Of a stretch of DNA of 64,000 bases, positions 28,760 to 37,710 are shown in pieces. The translations under genes were made by a program, and so were the position numbers. A model generated the notes under the pieces. It saw only the letters and a list, made by a program, of their open reading frames with translations. It had not been told where the DNA came from and ran no database searches. Source of the stretch: Anaerolineae bacterium (GTDB lineage Bacteria > Chloroflexota > Anaerolineae > Aggregatilineales > Phototrophicaceae); NCBI GenBank assembly GCA_022823945.1, contig JAJEBK010000053.1, positions 62,001-126,000 on the forward strand, read 5' to 3'. Position 1 is the first letter of the stretch; every line of letters begins with the position of its first letter.

Positions 28760-30079
28760 ATGATCGACAGCATGGAATCGGCTATACACTACATTTTTCA
28801 GACGCGCCGCCGCCTGGACAAAACCCCGCGCGGACTCGATGAGTATACACGCGATACCGCGCCCACGCGCAGACTGCTGGCACGGGCGGGCTTGCCGGCG
28901 CAGCAACGCGAAACCATCGTCATCACCGGCAGCCGTGGCAAAGGCAGCGTGTCCGCCATCATCGCCAAGCTGTTGAGCGCCATGGGTCGCCGCGCCGGCA
29001 CGATCACCAGCCCGCACCTTGTGCATTGGAACGAACGCATCCGTGTGGCTGGACGGATGATCCCCAGCCAGGATTTTCTGCGCATCCTGCGCGGGCTGCA
29101 GCCACATATCGACGCCGAAATCGCTGGGCTGGAGGACAACCAGTATCTCAGCCCGCAAGGCATCTTCCTGGCGATTGCGCTGCGCTATTTTGACGAGAAA
29201 CGCGCCGATGTGGCTGTGCTGGAAGTGGGTCGCGGCGGTCGCTTCGACGATATCGCCACCGTGCCGAATCAGTTGGCGCTCTTCACGCCCATCTTGCTGG
29301 AGCACACGGCGCTGCTGGGCGAGAACCTGGCACGAATCGCCTGGCACAAGGCCGGCATCATCAATCCGGGCGGCGATGCCATCAGCCTGCCGCAAGCTGC
29401 CGAAGCCGCCGCGCAGCTATCCAAAGAAGCCGCGCAGCAAGGTGCCCGCCTGGCTGTGTTGCGCGAGGACGAACTGGCTGAGTTCGTGAGTCGCCGAGCC
29501 AATGGGCAAGTCATCCGCCTGCCCGCGTATGGCGAGCTCTATCTGCCTTTGCTGGGGCGGTACCAACTGGCGAACGCCACCCTGGCCATCCGCGCTGCCG
29601 AACATTTTGGGCTCGATGAAACAGCGCTGCGGACGGGACTTTCGGCGGTGCAGTGGCAGGGACGCGCGCAGCAGTTGGAAGAGTCGCCGCGCATCGTGAT
29701 AGACGGAGCAATCTCGCCGATTTCCGCGCGGTCGTTTGTGGAGAGTCTGGGCGAATTGTCTGCGCCAGTCGTTTCCATCGTTGGCGTCCCGCGCGACCGT
29801 GATTACAGCGGCGTGTACAGGGTGATGGCGGCTGTCAGCGACGCGCTGATCATCACCGAGACCGACATCAACCCCAGCACGCGCTTCCCCGCCCGGCCGG
29901 ATGCGCTGCGAGAAGCGCGCCATGCCTGTGATGATGTTCGGTATGCAGCGAACCTGCCGGCCGCCTTTGCCTTGGCGCGTAGCATGACCGGCGGAAGCGG
30001 CACGATCTTGCTGGCTGGCTCCTTGATGCTTATCGGCGAGTGCATGCTGCTGTGGGATATTGATACGACGGCGATTTGA
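28760..30079 (+). CDS. FolC-like Mur-ligase-family protein
   Basis: The protein is 439 aa. The layout follows folylpolyglutamate/dihydrofolate synthase: ITGSRGKGS P-loop (near 56), SPHLVHWNERIRV, LEVGRGGRFD and a later LLGRYQLANATLAI. Several motifs differ from true FolC: GTNGKGS is GSRGKGS, GLGGRLDATN is GRGGRFDDIA, the D-H before LG is E-H and DGAHNP is DGAISP. It therefore probably ligates an amino acid to another carboxylate, or is a divergent FolC. ATG at 28760 has no strong Shine-Dalgarno sequence; one at 28772 is possible. It is divergently transcribed from the flippase gene. Confidence 0.7.
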   Translation: MIDSMESAIHYIFQTRRRLDKTPRGLDEYTRDTAPTRRLLARAGLPAQQRETIVITGSRGKGSVSAIIAKLLSAMGRRAGTITSPHLVHWNERIRVAGRMIPSQDFLRILRGLQPHIDAEIAGLEDNQYLSPQGIFLAIALRYFDEKRADVAVLEVGRGGRFDDIATVPNQLALFTPILLEHTALLGENLARIAWHKAGIINPGGDAISLPQAAEAAAQLSKEAAQQGARLAVLREDELAEFVSRRANGQVIRLPAYGELYLPLLGRYQLANATLAIRAAEHFGLDETALRTGLSAVQWQGRAQQLEESPRIVIDGAISPISARSFVESLGELSAPVVSIVGVPRDRDYSGVYRVMAAVSDALIITETDINPSTRFPARPDALREARHACDDVRYAANLPAAFALARSMTGGSGTILLAGSLMLIGECMLLWDIDTTAI

Positions 30080-30139
30080 ACGCCCGGGCAAAAGCATTAA
30101 AGCGAAATCCATACTGACGGCGACCAAAAAAACAAATTC

Positions 30140-30274
30140 TTGCCACAGAGGCACTGAGACACAGAGAAAAGCGTTCAATTCAACTTTGAGTGGCTGACAG
30201 CTCGCCCTCTTTACAACCAGGATTCCACATTGATCTACCTTACCAAACTCTGTGCCTCTGTGCCTCTGTGGCAA
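30140..30274. repeat. Inverted repeat element, family D (27-bp arms), in a 304-nt gap
   Basis: The left arm (30140-30166, beginning TTGCCACAGAGGCAC) and the right arm (30248-30274, ending CCTCTGTGGCAA) are inverted copies with two mismatches, separated by 81 nt. Related fragments occur near 40444-40475 and 40630-40650. The gap 30080-30383 holds no gene. Confidence 0.7.
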
Positions 30275-30383
30275 ATGAACAATCTGATGCGATTGCCCCG
30301 ATAGGAACGCGCGCGCCAATTGACAATCGCGCGACATGTCTGTAGCCTCTATGCCAGCGACAAAGGCAGAAAGGGCGGGGCGC

Positions 30384-31058
30384 ATGAAACATCCCAAGCA
30401 AACGCAGGAAAGCATGGCGGCGCGCATCATGCGCTTTGATGAGCTGAAGCGCAAGGGCATTCCCATCATGTTCATCGACAGTATGCTGCCGGGACACATG
30501 CGCATGAATTATGCTGTGATTGGCGATACTGCCGCCGAAAACCCCGACTACAGCATCCAGCGCGCCATCACCGAGCCGCATCGTTATCAGATTGGCATGG
30601 CCTGGGCGCCGCCGGGCTGCGGTCCTGCCTGGCACACGCACGATTATGTCGAATCATTCTTTATCCTGACCGGTCCCTGGACATTCTATTGGGGCAACGA
30701 AGACGATCCCGACAAGGTCGAAGGCGAATTTGTGCTCAACGAATGGGACATGATTTCTCTGCCGCCGGGCATGTACCGCAGCTTTGAATACAGCGGCGAG
30801 GCGATTGGCTGGTTCTTCGCCGTGCTGGAATCGCACCAGGTCTACGAGGGCAAAGATCCTTACTGGTCGCCCCAGGTCGAAGCGGCGGCTCGCGACAATG
30901 GCTATGAAGCCGATGCGAGTGGCAAAATGCTGCACCCGCCCGATTATCAAGCGCAAAAGCAGCGGCAGAATGACTTTCTGCTTCAGACATTCCGAGAGCG
31001 AATCGGCATCAATCTGCGCGATTATCGTCCGCCACGCCAACCGGGAGGCCGCGCATGA
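30384..31058 (+). CDS. Cupin-domain protein
   Basis: The protein is about 224 aa. One cupin barrel spans residues 60-150, with metal ligands in HTHDYVESFFILTG (His-x-His...Glu) and the second motif around LPPGMYRSFEYSGE. The C-terminal 70 residues are polar. Metal-dependent dioxygenase, isomerase or sensor roles are all possible. I chose the ATG at 30384 after a G-rich stretch; 30336 is an alternative. Its stop overlaps the next gene by 4 nt, so it is coupled to the MetE-like enzyme and may act on the same compound. Confidence 0.8.
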   Translation: MKHPKQTQESMAARIMRFDELKRKGIPIMFIDSMLPGHMRMNYAVIGDTAAENPDYSIQRAITEPHRYQIGMAWAPPGCGPAWHTHDYVESFFILTGPWTFYWGNEDDPDKVEGEFVLNEWDMISLPPGMYRSFEYSGEAIGWFFAVLESHQVYEGKDPYWSPQVEAAARDNGYEADASGKMLHPPDYQAQKQRQNDFLLQTFRERIGINLRDYRPPRQPGGRA

Positions 31059-32203
31059 AGACCAGCGCCGAACGCATTTTGACCACCCATGTCGGCAGCA
31101 TGCCGCGTCCGCAATCGGTGGTCGACCAGCTATTTGCCCAAGACCAGAGGCGGGCTTATGACCCTGACGATTTCGACCGTGTGATGCGAGCGGCTGTGCG
31201 CGAAGTGGCTGCCAAACAAGTCGCCGCTGGCGTCGACATCATCAGCGATGGCGAGATGAGCAAGATCAGCTACGCAACCTACATCCGCCACCGTTTCACC
31301 GGCTTCGAGATAGACGAAGTGCCGCGCGCCACGCCCAAAGACCTGGACGACTTCCCCGCCTACAAGCAGCGATTGGCTGACGCAGGCGGTACACCCAAAT
31401 ACCATCGTCCCGTCGTTCGCGATGCCATCGCCATCAAAGACCTGCAGCCGCTGGAAAAAGACATCGCCAACTTGCTGGCGGCGCGTGATGAGACCGATGC
31501 CCACGAAGCCTTTATGAATGCTGCTTCGCCCGGCGTCATCGCTGTCTTCCAGCCCAACGAATATTATGCCGATGACGAGCAATACCTGGGCGCGCTGGCT
31601 GATGTGATGAAAGTCGAATACGAGAAGATCACAGCCGCCGGTTTGATCTTGCAAGTCGATTGCCCAGACCTGGCGATGGGACGGCATATACGCTTCCGCG
31701 ATGTCGATACCGACAATTTCAAACGCGCCGCCCAGGCACAGGTCGAGGCGCTGAATTATGCGCTGGAAAATGTGCCCGCCGAGCAAGCGCGCCTGCACCT
31801 GTGCTGGGGAAATTACGAAGGTCCTCATCATCATGACATTGACCTGGCGGAGATCATCGACATTGTGTTGAGCGCCAAGCCGCAAGCCATCCAGTTCGAA
31901 GGTGCCAACCCGCGGCATCAGCACGAATGGGCGGTCTGGGCGCAGGCGGATATCCCCGACGACAAGATACTCATCCCTGGCTGCCTCGATACCACCACCA
32001 ATTTCATCGAGCATCCCGAGTTGGTGGCGCAGCGCATCAAGCAGTACAGCGCGATTGTCGGGCGCGAGCGCGTCATCGCTGGCACAGATTGCGGCTTTGG
32101 CACATTCGCCGGTTTTGGCGCGGTGCATCCCGATATCGCCTATGCCAAGCTGGGCTCGCTGGCGGAAGGAGCGCGCATCGCCAGCCAACGTCTTTGGGCA
32201 TAG
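31055..32203 (+). CDS. MetE C-terminal-like cobalamin-independent methyltransferase family protein
   Basis: The protein is 382 aa and corresponds to the catalytic barrel of the MetE/epoxyalkane:CoM transferase superfamily without the MetE N-terminal half. It opens TTHVGSMPRP, and the zinc ligands are visible as His-x-Cys in HLCWGNY near residue 249 and Cys in GTDCGFGTFAG near 346. Family members move a thiol- or homocysteine-linked group, and several unrelated pathways use them. Context with a cupin and an HpsN-like dehydrogenase suggests catabolism of a small organic or sulfonated compound rather than methionine synthesis. That is inference. Confidence 0.82.
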   Translation: MKTSAERILTTHVGSMPRPQSVVDQLFAQDQRRAYDPDDFDRVMRAAVREVAAKQVAAGVDIISDGEMSKISYATYIRHRFTGFEIDEVPRATPKDLDDFPAYKQRLADAGGTPKYHRPVVRDAIAIKDLQPLEKDIANLLAARDETDAHEAFMNAASPGVIAVFQPNEYYADDEQYLGALADVMKVEYEKITAAGLILQVDCPDLAMGRHIRFRDVDTDNFKRAAQAQVEALNYALENVPAEQARLHLCWGNYEGPHHHDIDLAEIIDIVLSAKPQAIQFEGANPRHQHEWAVWAQADIPDDKILIPGCLDTTTNFIEHPELVAQRIKQYSAIVGRERVIAGTDCGFGTFAGFGAVHPDIAYAKLGSLAEGARIASQRLWA

Positions 32204-32280
32204 CGCCGGGTAACCCCCTATCGGGATACTAAGGACAGGACACGTTTGCTGGAACTGAAAACTAATGCGAAGAGCGCCAA

Positions 32281-32390
32281 AAATCACCCCCCTCAATTCC
32301 CCCCGACAGGTCAGGGGGAGGCAAATCACGCGCGGATTCTGCCGTCATGTCGTAGGGGCGACTTTCCAAGTCGTCCGCATGAAAACCTGG
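32281..32390. repeat. Composite repeat: family B copy 2 joined to family A-like hairpin
   Basis: Bases 32288-32350 contain CCCCCCTCAATT, CCCCGACAGGTCAGG and CGCGGATTCTGCCGTCATG, the best-preserved family B copy. They run into TAGGGGCGACTT-tcc-AAGTCGTCC, a hairpin of family A type. The gap 32204-32417 otherwise only carries the Shine-Dalgarno AAGGAAG for the next gene. Confidence 0.65.
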
Positions 32391-32417
32391 CTGAATGTGT
32401 TATAAGGAAGAATAGAG

Positions 32418-33698
32418 ATGGCAATCCAATATATCAAACGCGGAAAAACGACCGAACAGAAAGCCGATGCCGACGCCGCCGTCCAGGAAGTTGTGCGTGG
32501 CATCCTCGCTGATATCAGCGCGCGCAAAGACATGGCGGTGCGCGAACTATCGCAGAAGTTCGACAACTGGAATCCCGCCGATTTTAAATTGTCGGACGAG
32601 CAGATCCAACAAATCATCTCGACTTTGCCGACGCAAGCTATAGACGACATCAAGTTCGCCCAGGCGCAGGTACGCAATTTCGCCCAGGCACAGCGCGCCG
32701 CTTTGCAAGATATCGAGGTGGAAACATTGCCGGGCGTTGTGCTCGGGCACAAGAATATCCCCGTCAATCGCGTTGGCTGTTATGTGCCGGGCGGTCGCTA
32801 TCCCATGATCGCCTCGGCGCACATGAGCGTGGTGACGGCGCGGGCGGCCGGCGTCAAGCAGATCATCGCCTGCACGCCACCGATCAAGGGGCAGGTCCCC
32901 GCCGGCACCATCGCAGCCATGCACTTTGGCGGTGCCGATGAAATCCATATCCTGGGCGGTGTACAAGCCTTGGCCGCTCTGGCTTATGGCGCAGTGGGCA
33001 TCGAGCCGGTCGATATGATCGTGGGACCTGGCAATGCCTATGTCGCAGAAGCCAAGCGCCAGCTATTTGGGCTGGTGGGCATCGACCTGCTGGCGGGACC
33101 CACCGAGACGCTGCTGGTTGCCGATGACAGCGCCGATGTCGAAATGTGCGCGACCGACCTGCTGGGGCAAGCCGAACATGGACCCACCTCGCCGGCTGTC
33201 CTGGTGACGACCAGCCGCGACCTGGCGCAGAGCATTGGGGCCGAGATCGGCGCGCAACTGGAAAAATTGCCCACCGCCGACCTGGCTGGCGTGGCCTGGC
33301 GCGATTACGGCGAAGTTATCCTCTGCGACAGCGATGCCGAGATGCTGGAAGTCGCGGACGACATCGCCAGCGAGCATGTGCAAATCCTGACGCGCGATCC
33401 CGATTACTTCCTGCAGAACATGAGCAATTATGGCGCGCTCTTTCTGGGCGCAGAAACCAATGTCGCTTATGGCGACAAGGTGATCGGCACGAACCACACT
33501 TTGCCGACCAAAAAAGCGGCGCGTTATACCGGCGGGCTGTGGGTGGGCAAGTTTATCAAGACCGTCACCTACCAGCGAGTCACCGAAGCCGCCAGCCTGC
33601 TGCTCGGCGAATATGGCAGCCGCCTTTGCGACCTGGAAGGCTTCATGGGGCACAAGGAACAATGCGACTTGCGCCTGCGGAGGTATGGGCGCGCCTAG
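32418..33698 (+). CDS. Histidinol dehydrogenase family protein, HpsN-like
   Basis: The protein is 426 aa. Histidinol-dehydrogenase signatures are present: [28 protein letters not shown] and IDLLAGPTE, the zinc-binding [10 protein letters not shown] and the late NHTLPT. The opening KRGKTTEQK and the GPTE (rather than GPSE) variant fit the sulfopropanediol-dehydrogenase branch (HpsN) better than HisD. No other histidine-biosynthesis gene is near, which supports a catabolic role as an NAD-dependent alcohol-to-acid dehydrogenase. AAGGAAG lies 9 nt before ATG. The 3' end overlaps the convergent RDD gene by 4 nt. Confidence 0.82.
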   Translation: MAIQYIKRGKTTEQKADADAAVQEVVRGILADISARKDMAVRELSQKFDNWNPADFKLSDEQIQQIISTLPTQAIDDIKFAQAQVRNFAQAQRAALQDIEVETLPGVVLGHKNIPVNRVGCYVPGGRYPMIASAHMSVVTARAAGVKQIIACTPPIKGQVPAGTIAAMHFGGADEIHILGGVQALAALAYGAVGIEPVDMIVGPGNAYVAEAKRQLFGLVGIDLLAGPTETLLVADDSADVEMCATDLLGQAEHGPTSPAVLVTTSRDLAQSIGAEIGAQLEKLPTADLAGVAWRDYGEVILCDSDAEMLEVADDIASEHVQILTRDPDYFLQNMSNYGALFLGAETNVAYGDKVIGTNHTLPTKKAARYTGGLWVGKFIKTVTYQRVTEAASLLLGEYGSRLCDLEGFMGHKEQCDLRLRRYGRA

Positions 33699-34447
33699 TC
33701 CGCGGGTGATTCTGCATCGTCCGCCGGCGCTAGATCAATCACGATCGTGCCAGCCATTTTGTCGTGCCAGGCTTGCTGGTCGTCATCCAGCCATGCCCAG
33801 ATGAATCCCAGCAAAAATAGCTGGCTGACGGTATAGCCAAAACCATTGCGCAGCAGGGCATCCAGGAAGCCGATGCGCTTGCCATTTTGTTTCACCACGC
33901 GCAGCTTGAAGAGCACTTTGCCCGGCGTCTGACCATTCAGGATGGTCATGAAAGCCGTCTGGTAGAGGGCGCTAATCACCAGATTGTGCAGGATCGTGGC
34001 TTGCTGAAAATGGCGAAAAGCCGCTGCTGTTATCTCTTCATCGGCGCTGTACATGGCAGCTTGCAGCGGCGCGAAACTATCGTTGGCCAGCAACACGAGC
34101 ATGGTCATGGCAGAGACGATAGCCGCATCGAGCAGCAGGGCGGTGAAACGTCTGGTCAAACCCGCCAGCCGGGGTGTCGGCTCTTTGGTCTCGGCCTGTG
34201 CGGGGCTTGTATCGCCAGGCGGCTGCATATCGCGCAATTCTTCGTTTGCCCGCGCATGTTCGGGGTCGAGCTCCAGTGCCTTTTGCAAGTATTCGACGCG
34301 TTGCCCATGATTGCGAGCAGCCAGCGAAGCCAGGTAATAGGCAGCTGCGCTGGGCTTTTCCGCCAGTTCTTCGGCTGCCAGGGCGCGCGCTTCGTCCATG
34401 CGAAATTCGTCAAGCGCCCGCTGGATCGCCGCCAGTTTGTCCGCCAT
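33695..34447 (-). CDS. RDD-family membrane protein with an N-terminal TPR-like segment
   Basis: The protein is 250 aa. Residues 1-75 look like one or two TPR-type helices ([21 protein letters not shown], then [19 protein letters not shown]). After a linker the RDD domain follows: [16 protein letters not shown] (with the Arg and Asp that name the family), two further membrane segments and [14 protein letters not shown]. The last helix carries [21 protein letters not shown] proteins are implicated in ion exchange, but most lack a function. An upstream in-frame ATG at 34483 is possible. Confidence 0.8.
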   Translation of the reverse strand: MADKLAAIQRALDEFRMDEARALAAEELAEKPSAAAYYLASLAARNHGQRVEYLQKALELDPEHARANEELRDMQPPGDTSPAQAETKEPTPRLAGLTRRFTALLLDAAIVSAMTMLVLLANDSFAPLQAAMYSADEEITAAAFRHFQQATILHNLVISALYQTAFMTILNGQTPGKVLFKLRVVKQNGKRIGFLDALLRNGFGYTVSQLFLLGFIWAWLDDDQQAWHDKMAGTIVIDLAPADDAESPAD

Positions 34448-34547
34448 GCCTTGCCTTTGCCTGCGCCGACGCCAGCCAATCATAACGTAATTCACTGCGG
34501 CTGTGGTACGATATTGGCGCAATCGTAAGGGCGGAAAAAAGCGGTCC

Positions 34548-34913
34548 ATGGACGAGCTTCGACAGAGAATCGGCAGCAGCAAAGCCGGCCGGCGCTTCAT
34601 TGCCCAGATGCGCTTCTATAACGACGGCGACTTTCGGCGGCTGCGTGGCTTCATGCGCAGCGGCTATTACGACCTGGCGCTGCAGCAAAACCCGGTCGAA
34701 CGCCGACTGCTCGACTTGAAAGTGGCGCGGAGATTGCACGGGCGTCTGAAGGTCGCAGAAATCGAGGCAGCGGAAGATTATGCCATTCAACTCGTCATGC
34801 TTGGCGAAAGCGGACTGCGCCTGCGCCTGCGCCTGTGCGTAACCGAAAGCTACCCGCATCTGGTGACCGAATATTCGCTGCAGCCACTGACGGAGCGCGT
34901 CGATGACCGTTGA
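34548..34913 (+). CDS. Conserved-looking small protein of unknown function, coupled to nadE
   Basis: The protein is 121 aa. It is basic in the first half (RQRIGSSKAGRRFIAQ), with an alternating polar/hydrophobic pattern later (RLHGRLKVAEIEAAED, then LRLRLRLCVTES), which suggests a small alpha+beta fold. No signal peptide or membrane helix. It matches no family I recognise. It starts 100 nt from the divergent RDD gene and its end overlaps the nadE start by 11 nt, so the two are translated together. Start at 34548 chosen over the extended frame from 34503. Confidence 0.65.
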   Translation: MDELRQRIGSSKAGRRFIAQMRFYNDGDFRRLRGFMRSGYYDLALQQNPVERRLLDLKVARRLHGRLKVAEIEAAEDYAIQLVMLGESGLRLRLRLCVTESYPHLVTEYSLQPLTERVDDR

Positions 34914-35766
34914 CACAGCCGCTGATTTGTTGCCACGCCTGCGCATCAACCCGGCGTTGGCCACGCGCATTCTGACAGGGTTCATCCGCGACAGCATCAC
35001 CAAGGCCGGCATGCAGCGCGCGGTCATTGGCTTGTCGGGCGGCATCGACTCGGCGGTATCAGCCTACCTGGCGGCACAGGCGCTGGGCGCGGACAAGGTG
35101 CTGGCGGTGCGTATGCCCTACAAAACCTCGTCCGCCGACAGCCTGGCGCATGCCGAAGCCGTCATCGAAGACCTGGGCACTCCCCACTTGACCCTGCCCA
35201 TCAGCGAAATGGCCGACCCGTTTATCGAGCGCTTCCCTGATATGAGCCGGCTGCGCCGCGGCAACATCATGGCGCGCTTGCGCATGATCACGCTTTATGA
35301 CCAATCTATGGACTGGGGCGGGCTGGTCATGGGCACGAGCAACAAAACCGAATTCTTGCTGGGTTACAGCACCATCTACGGCGACAGTGGCGTGGCTCTG
35401 CACCCGATTGCCGACCTCTACAAAGCGCAGGTGCGGCAACTGGCGGGTCACCTGGGTGTGCCCCGCGCCATCATCGACAAGCCGCCCTCTGCTGACCTGT
35501 GGGTGGGGCAGACCGACGAAGACGAACTGGGTTTTAGCTATGATCAGGCGGATGCCGTCTTATTCCTGCTGGTCGATGAGCGCTACACGGTGGACGAAGT
35601 TGCTGCCGAGGGCTTCTCGCGTGACTTTGTGGAGCAAATCTGGGAGCGCGTCAAAGCCAATCACTACAAGCGCACCATGCCCAACATCGCCAAGCTGAGC
35701 AAGCGCAGCATCGGGCACGACTTCCTCTACCTGCGTGATTATACAGGGCGCGCCGGACGCGTCTGA
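34903..35766 (+). CDS. nadE: NAD+ synthase (ammonia-dependent type)
   Basis: The protein is 287 aa, the size of single-domain NadE without a glutaminase domain. The PP-loop ATP site is LSGGIDSAVSA near residue 44. The later MGTSNKTEFLLGYST and the DLYKAQVRQLA, KPPSADLWVGQTDEDELG and C-terminal HKR-type segments are conserved. It adenylates nicotinate adenine dinucleotide and amidates it with ammonia. The gene shares an operon with the small upstream protein and converges on the PPOX-family gene. Confidence 0.95.
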   Translation: MTVDTAADLLPRLRINPALATRILTGFIRDSITKAGMQRAVIGLSGGIDSAVSAYLAAQALGADKVLAVRMPYKTSSADSLAHAEAVIEDLGTPHLTLPISEMADPFIERFPDMSRLRRGNIMARLRMITLYDQSMDWGGLVMGTSNKTEFLLGYSTIYGDSGVALHPIADLYKAQVRQLAGHLGVPRAIIDKPPSADLWVGQTDEDELGFSYDQADAVLFLLVDERYTVDEVAAEGFSRDFVEQIWERVKANHYKRTMPNIAKLSKRSIGHDFLYLRDYTGRAGRV

Positions 35767-35770
35767 ATGC

Positions 35771-36181
35771 CTACATCCCGTTGACGCGCGTCGGCTGAAT
35801 CTTGTAGATGACGCGCTGTTCCTTGCCCTTGCCTTCGGGGTTAAAGGAATAATAGTCGTCGTTGCCAGCATACATGCCCGAAAGCTTGTTGATGTGCGCC
35901 AGCGCCGCATCGCTTTCGTCAAATTCGACCACTTCGCCACGGATCTCCGCCCAGTGGAAGGCATTCTGCGGGTCGATGACCAGCACGGTGACTTTGGGAT
36001 TGGCGCGGATGTTGCGGTCTTTGCGGCGTCCAACCGCCGAGTTGATCCACACCTGGTCGCCCTCCAGGCTGGCCCAAACCGGCGTAACCTGGGGCTGTCC
36101 GTCGGGGTTGCTGGTGGCGAAGGCGACAATGAGCGGTCGTTCGAGCAGATCTTTGAGATTGTCTTGTATAACAGCCGACAT
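35771..36181 (-). CDS. PPOX-class (pyridoxamine-phosphate-oxidase-fold) flavin/F420-dependent protein
   Basis: The protein is 136 aa. It has the split-barrel pattern of the family: LIVAFATSNPDGQPQVTPVW, VWINSAVGRRKDRNIRANPKVTV, then HWAEIRGEVVEFDE. Family members bind FMN, F420 or haem and reduce assorted substrates. The RKDRNI phosphate-binding motif agrees with the F420-dependent branch, though the cofactor cannot be fixed from sequence alone. ATG follows AAGGAG-like GGAGAAA. Confidence 0.85.
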   Translation of the reverse strand: MSAVIQDNLKDLLERPLIVAFATSNPDGQPQVTPVWASLEGDQVWINSAVGRRKDRNIRANPKVTVLVIDPQNAFHWAEIRGEVVEFDESDAALAHINKLSGMYAGNDDYYSFNPEGKGKEQRVIYKIQPTRVNGM

Positions 36182-36316
36182 GGGCAGTTTCTCCTTGGGC
36201 TGGGTTTAGGCTGCAGTGCGACGCATTCTAGCACGGCGAGGCAGCAAATGGGCGGCCTGTTCAGTGAGGAGCCTTTGTGCGCAGGACGCATTATGAAGTC
36301 GCCCGCCGCCCTGCAT

Positions 36317-37645
36317 TTATGCGAGATCCAGCGACGCGGCACCGGCTGGCAGCTGGGTGAGCATGCGCAGCAGCAATGCCGCCACATCCGTCTGTAGACG
36401 CGACTTGTATTCACGCGCTGCTTCGCCTGGCAGTTGTCCATTGAGCGTAAAATTGAATTGCTCGGGGATGCGCGCGCCAGTCTGCCCCAAATCGGGCTCC
36501 CAGGCATCCAGCAGCTGCCAATCTTCGCCGCGATGTTGATAAAGCTCGAAGAGGATGCGCGCCTCGCCACTTTGGCTTTCAAAGCGGATTTCCAGGGCGA
36601 TGGGCAGAGGCAGGTTCTGCTTTTCTATCGGCGACAGCGTGACGCGGCTGATGCGCTTTGCCAGCGCCTCGATCGCCTTGCGCCGGGTCGCTTCGTCCTG
36701 CGTCGGCGCGCGCTGCAGCAAACGATTCAGCTTTTCGATGACACCGCGCGGCATCAAGACTTCGGTGCGGCTGATGCGCCCATAGATGTCATATTGGATG
36801 CTGCGCATGGCTTTGACGCGCCAGTTGCCCATGACTTCCTTCTGCTTGCCCAGCAGGTGCTTGACGAGCACAAGCTGGTCTGGCGCAGTGGCTTCGCCCA
36901 GCAGGTTGTTCTGCGCGTGGTACTGCCAGCTCTGCCGCCTGCCCAGCGTGGAATTCATGTCGTACCAATTGTTGTGCGCATACGGCGGCTGCCAGGCATC
37001 AAACTTGGGTGGCTGGCGAAACAGCAAACGCAGCGCCAGGCTCAACAGCCACAGGCAAAATGCCAGCGCCGCCAGCAATGCCAGGAATGCCAACAAGGCT
37101 GTTCCATAGTCAAGTTGGCTGTCATTCACTGCAATGCTGTCGCCCAGGAAGACGACCTGCCAGCCCAGCAGCGGTATGGTCAGCGAAAAGGGACCTGTGG
37201 GCGCTGCGCTGCTGCCGGCGCAAACCCCGCTGCCAGCGATAGCTTCCGCTTTGTTGATGCGGAAGAGTTGTTCGTTGTCGCGCGCGATGCGGCTGCCCGC
37301 CAATTCGTATTCGTCGATGCCGGCGGTTATGCGGAAGAAGACATCTTCGCCGGGCAGGTTCGCCAAAGGCAGGCAAATGTCAAAGTCGCGCGTTTCGCCT
37401 TGTGCCAGCGGGGGCAACTCTTCAATATAGGAGCTCTGTCCGTTTTCGTGCTGGGTGATCACAATTTCAGTGGCGGCAGCCCCCGCAGCGCCACGATTGC
37501 CGACCTCAAAGCTGACAATGGCATGGGCCAAATCATCGCTGTAACTGACGCGCGGCGGCGTAATGGAATAATTGCGCGGTCCTGCCTGCCCAATAACGAC
37601 GAAGCCAAAGAGCAACATGCCGAGCGCAAGAAGCCAGCGAATCAT
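36317..37645 (-). CDS. Membrane-anchored protein with a periplasmic CARDB-like domain
   Basis: The protein is 442 aa. A signal-anchor (IRWLLALGMLLFGFVVIG) is followed by an Ig-like, CARDB-type module (residues 35-120, RNYSITPPRVSYSDDLAHAIVSFEVGN) in the periplasm. A second membrane helix lies near 185-215 (LLAFLALLAALAFCLWLLSLAL). The C-terminal 220 residues are cytoplasmic, polar and of unknown fold. ATG at 37645 follows TTGGAGC; the frame is open further upstream without a good start. It could link an envelope signal to the cytoplasm, which is speculation. Confidence 0.65.
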   Translation of the reverse strand: MIRWLLALGMLLFGFVVIGQAGPRNYSITPPRVSYSDDLAHAIVSFEVGNRGAAGAAATEIVITQHENGQSSYIEELPPLAQGETRDFDICLPLANLPGEDVFFRITAGIDEYELAGSRIARDNEQLFRINKAEAIAGSGVCAGSSAAPTGPFSLTIPLLGWQVVFLGDSIAVNDSQLDYGTALLAFLALLAALAFCLWLLSLALRLLFRQPPKFDAWQPPYAHNNWYDMNSTLGRRQSWQYHAQNNLLGEATAPDQLVLVKHLLGKQKEVMGNWRVKAMRSIQYDIYGRISRTEVLMPRGVIEKLNRLLQRAPTQDEATRRKAIEALAKRISRVTLSPIEKQNLPLPIALEIRFESQSGEARILFELYQHRGEDWQLLDAWEPDLGQTGARIPEQFNFTLNGQLPGEAAREYKSRLQTDVAALLLRMLTQLPAGAASLDLA

Positions 37646-37710
37646 CTGCTCCAACCACTTGCTCCTGTGCCCGCGATTCAAGTTGCTATGCACCGTACAA
37701 CGCCGCCACA

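Noticed and set aside
30140-30274. CRISPR array
   Set aside because: Only two arms, in inverted rather than direct orientation, and no spacers of constant length.
32418-33698. Assignment as hisD of histidine biosynthesis
   Set aside because: No other his genes are near, and the GPTE variant and N-terminus fit the HpsN branch better; left as family level.
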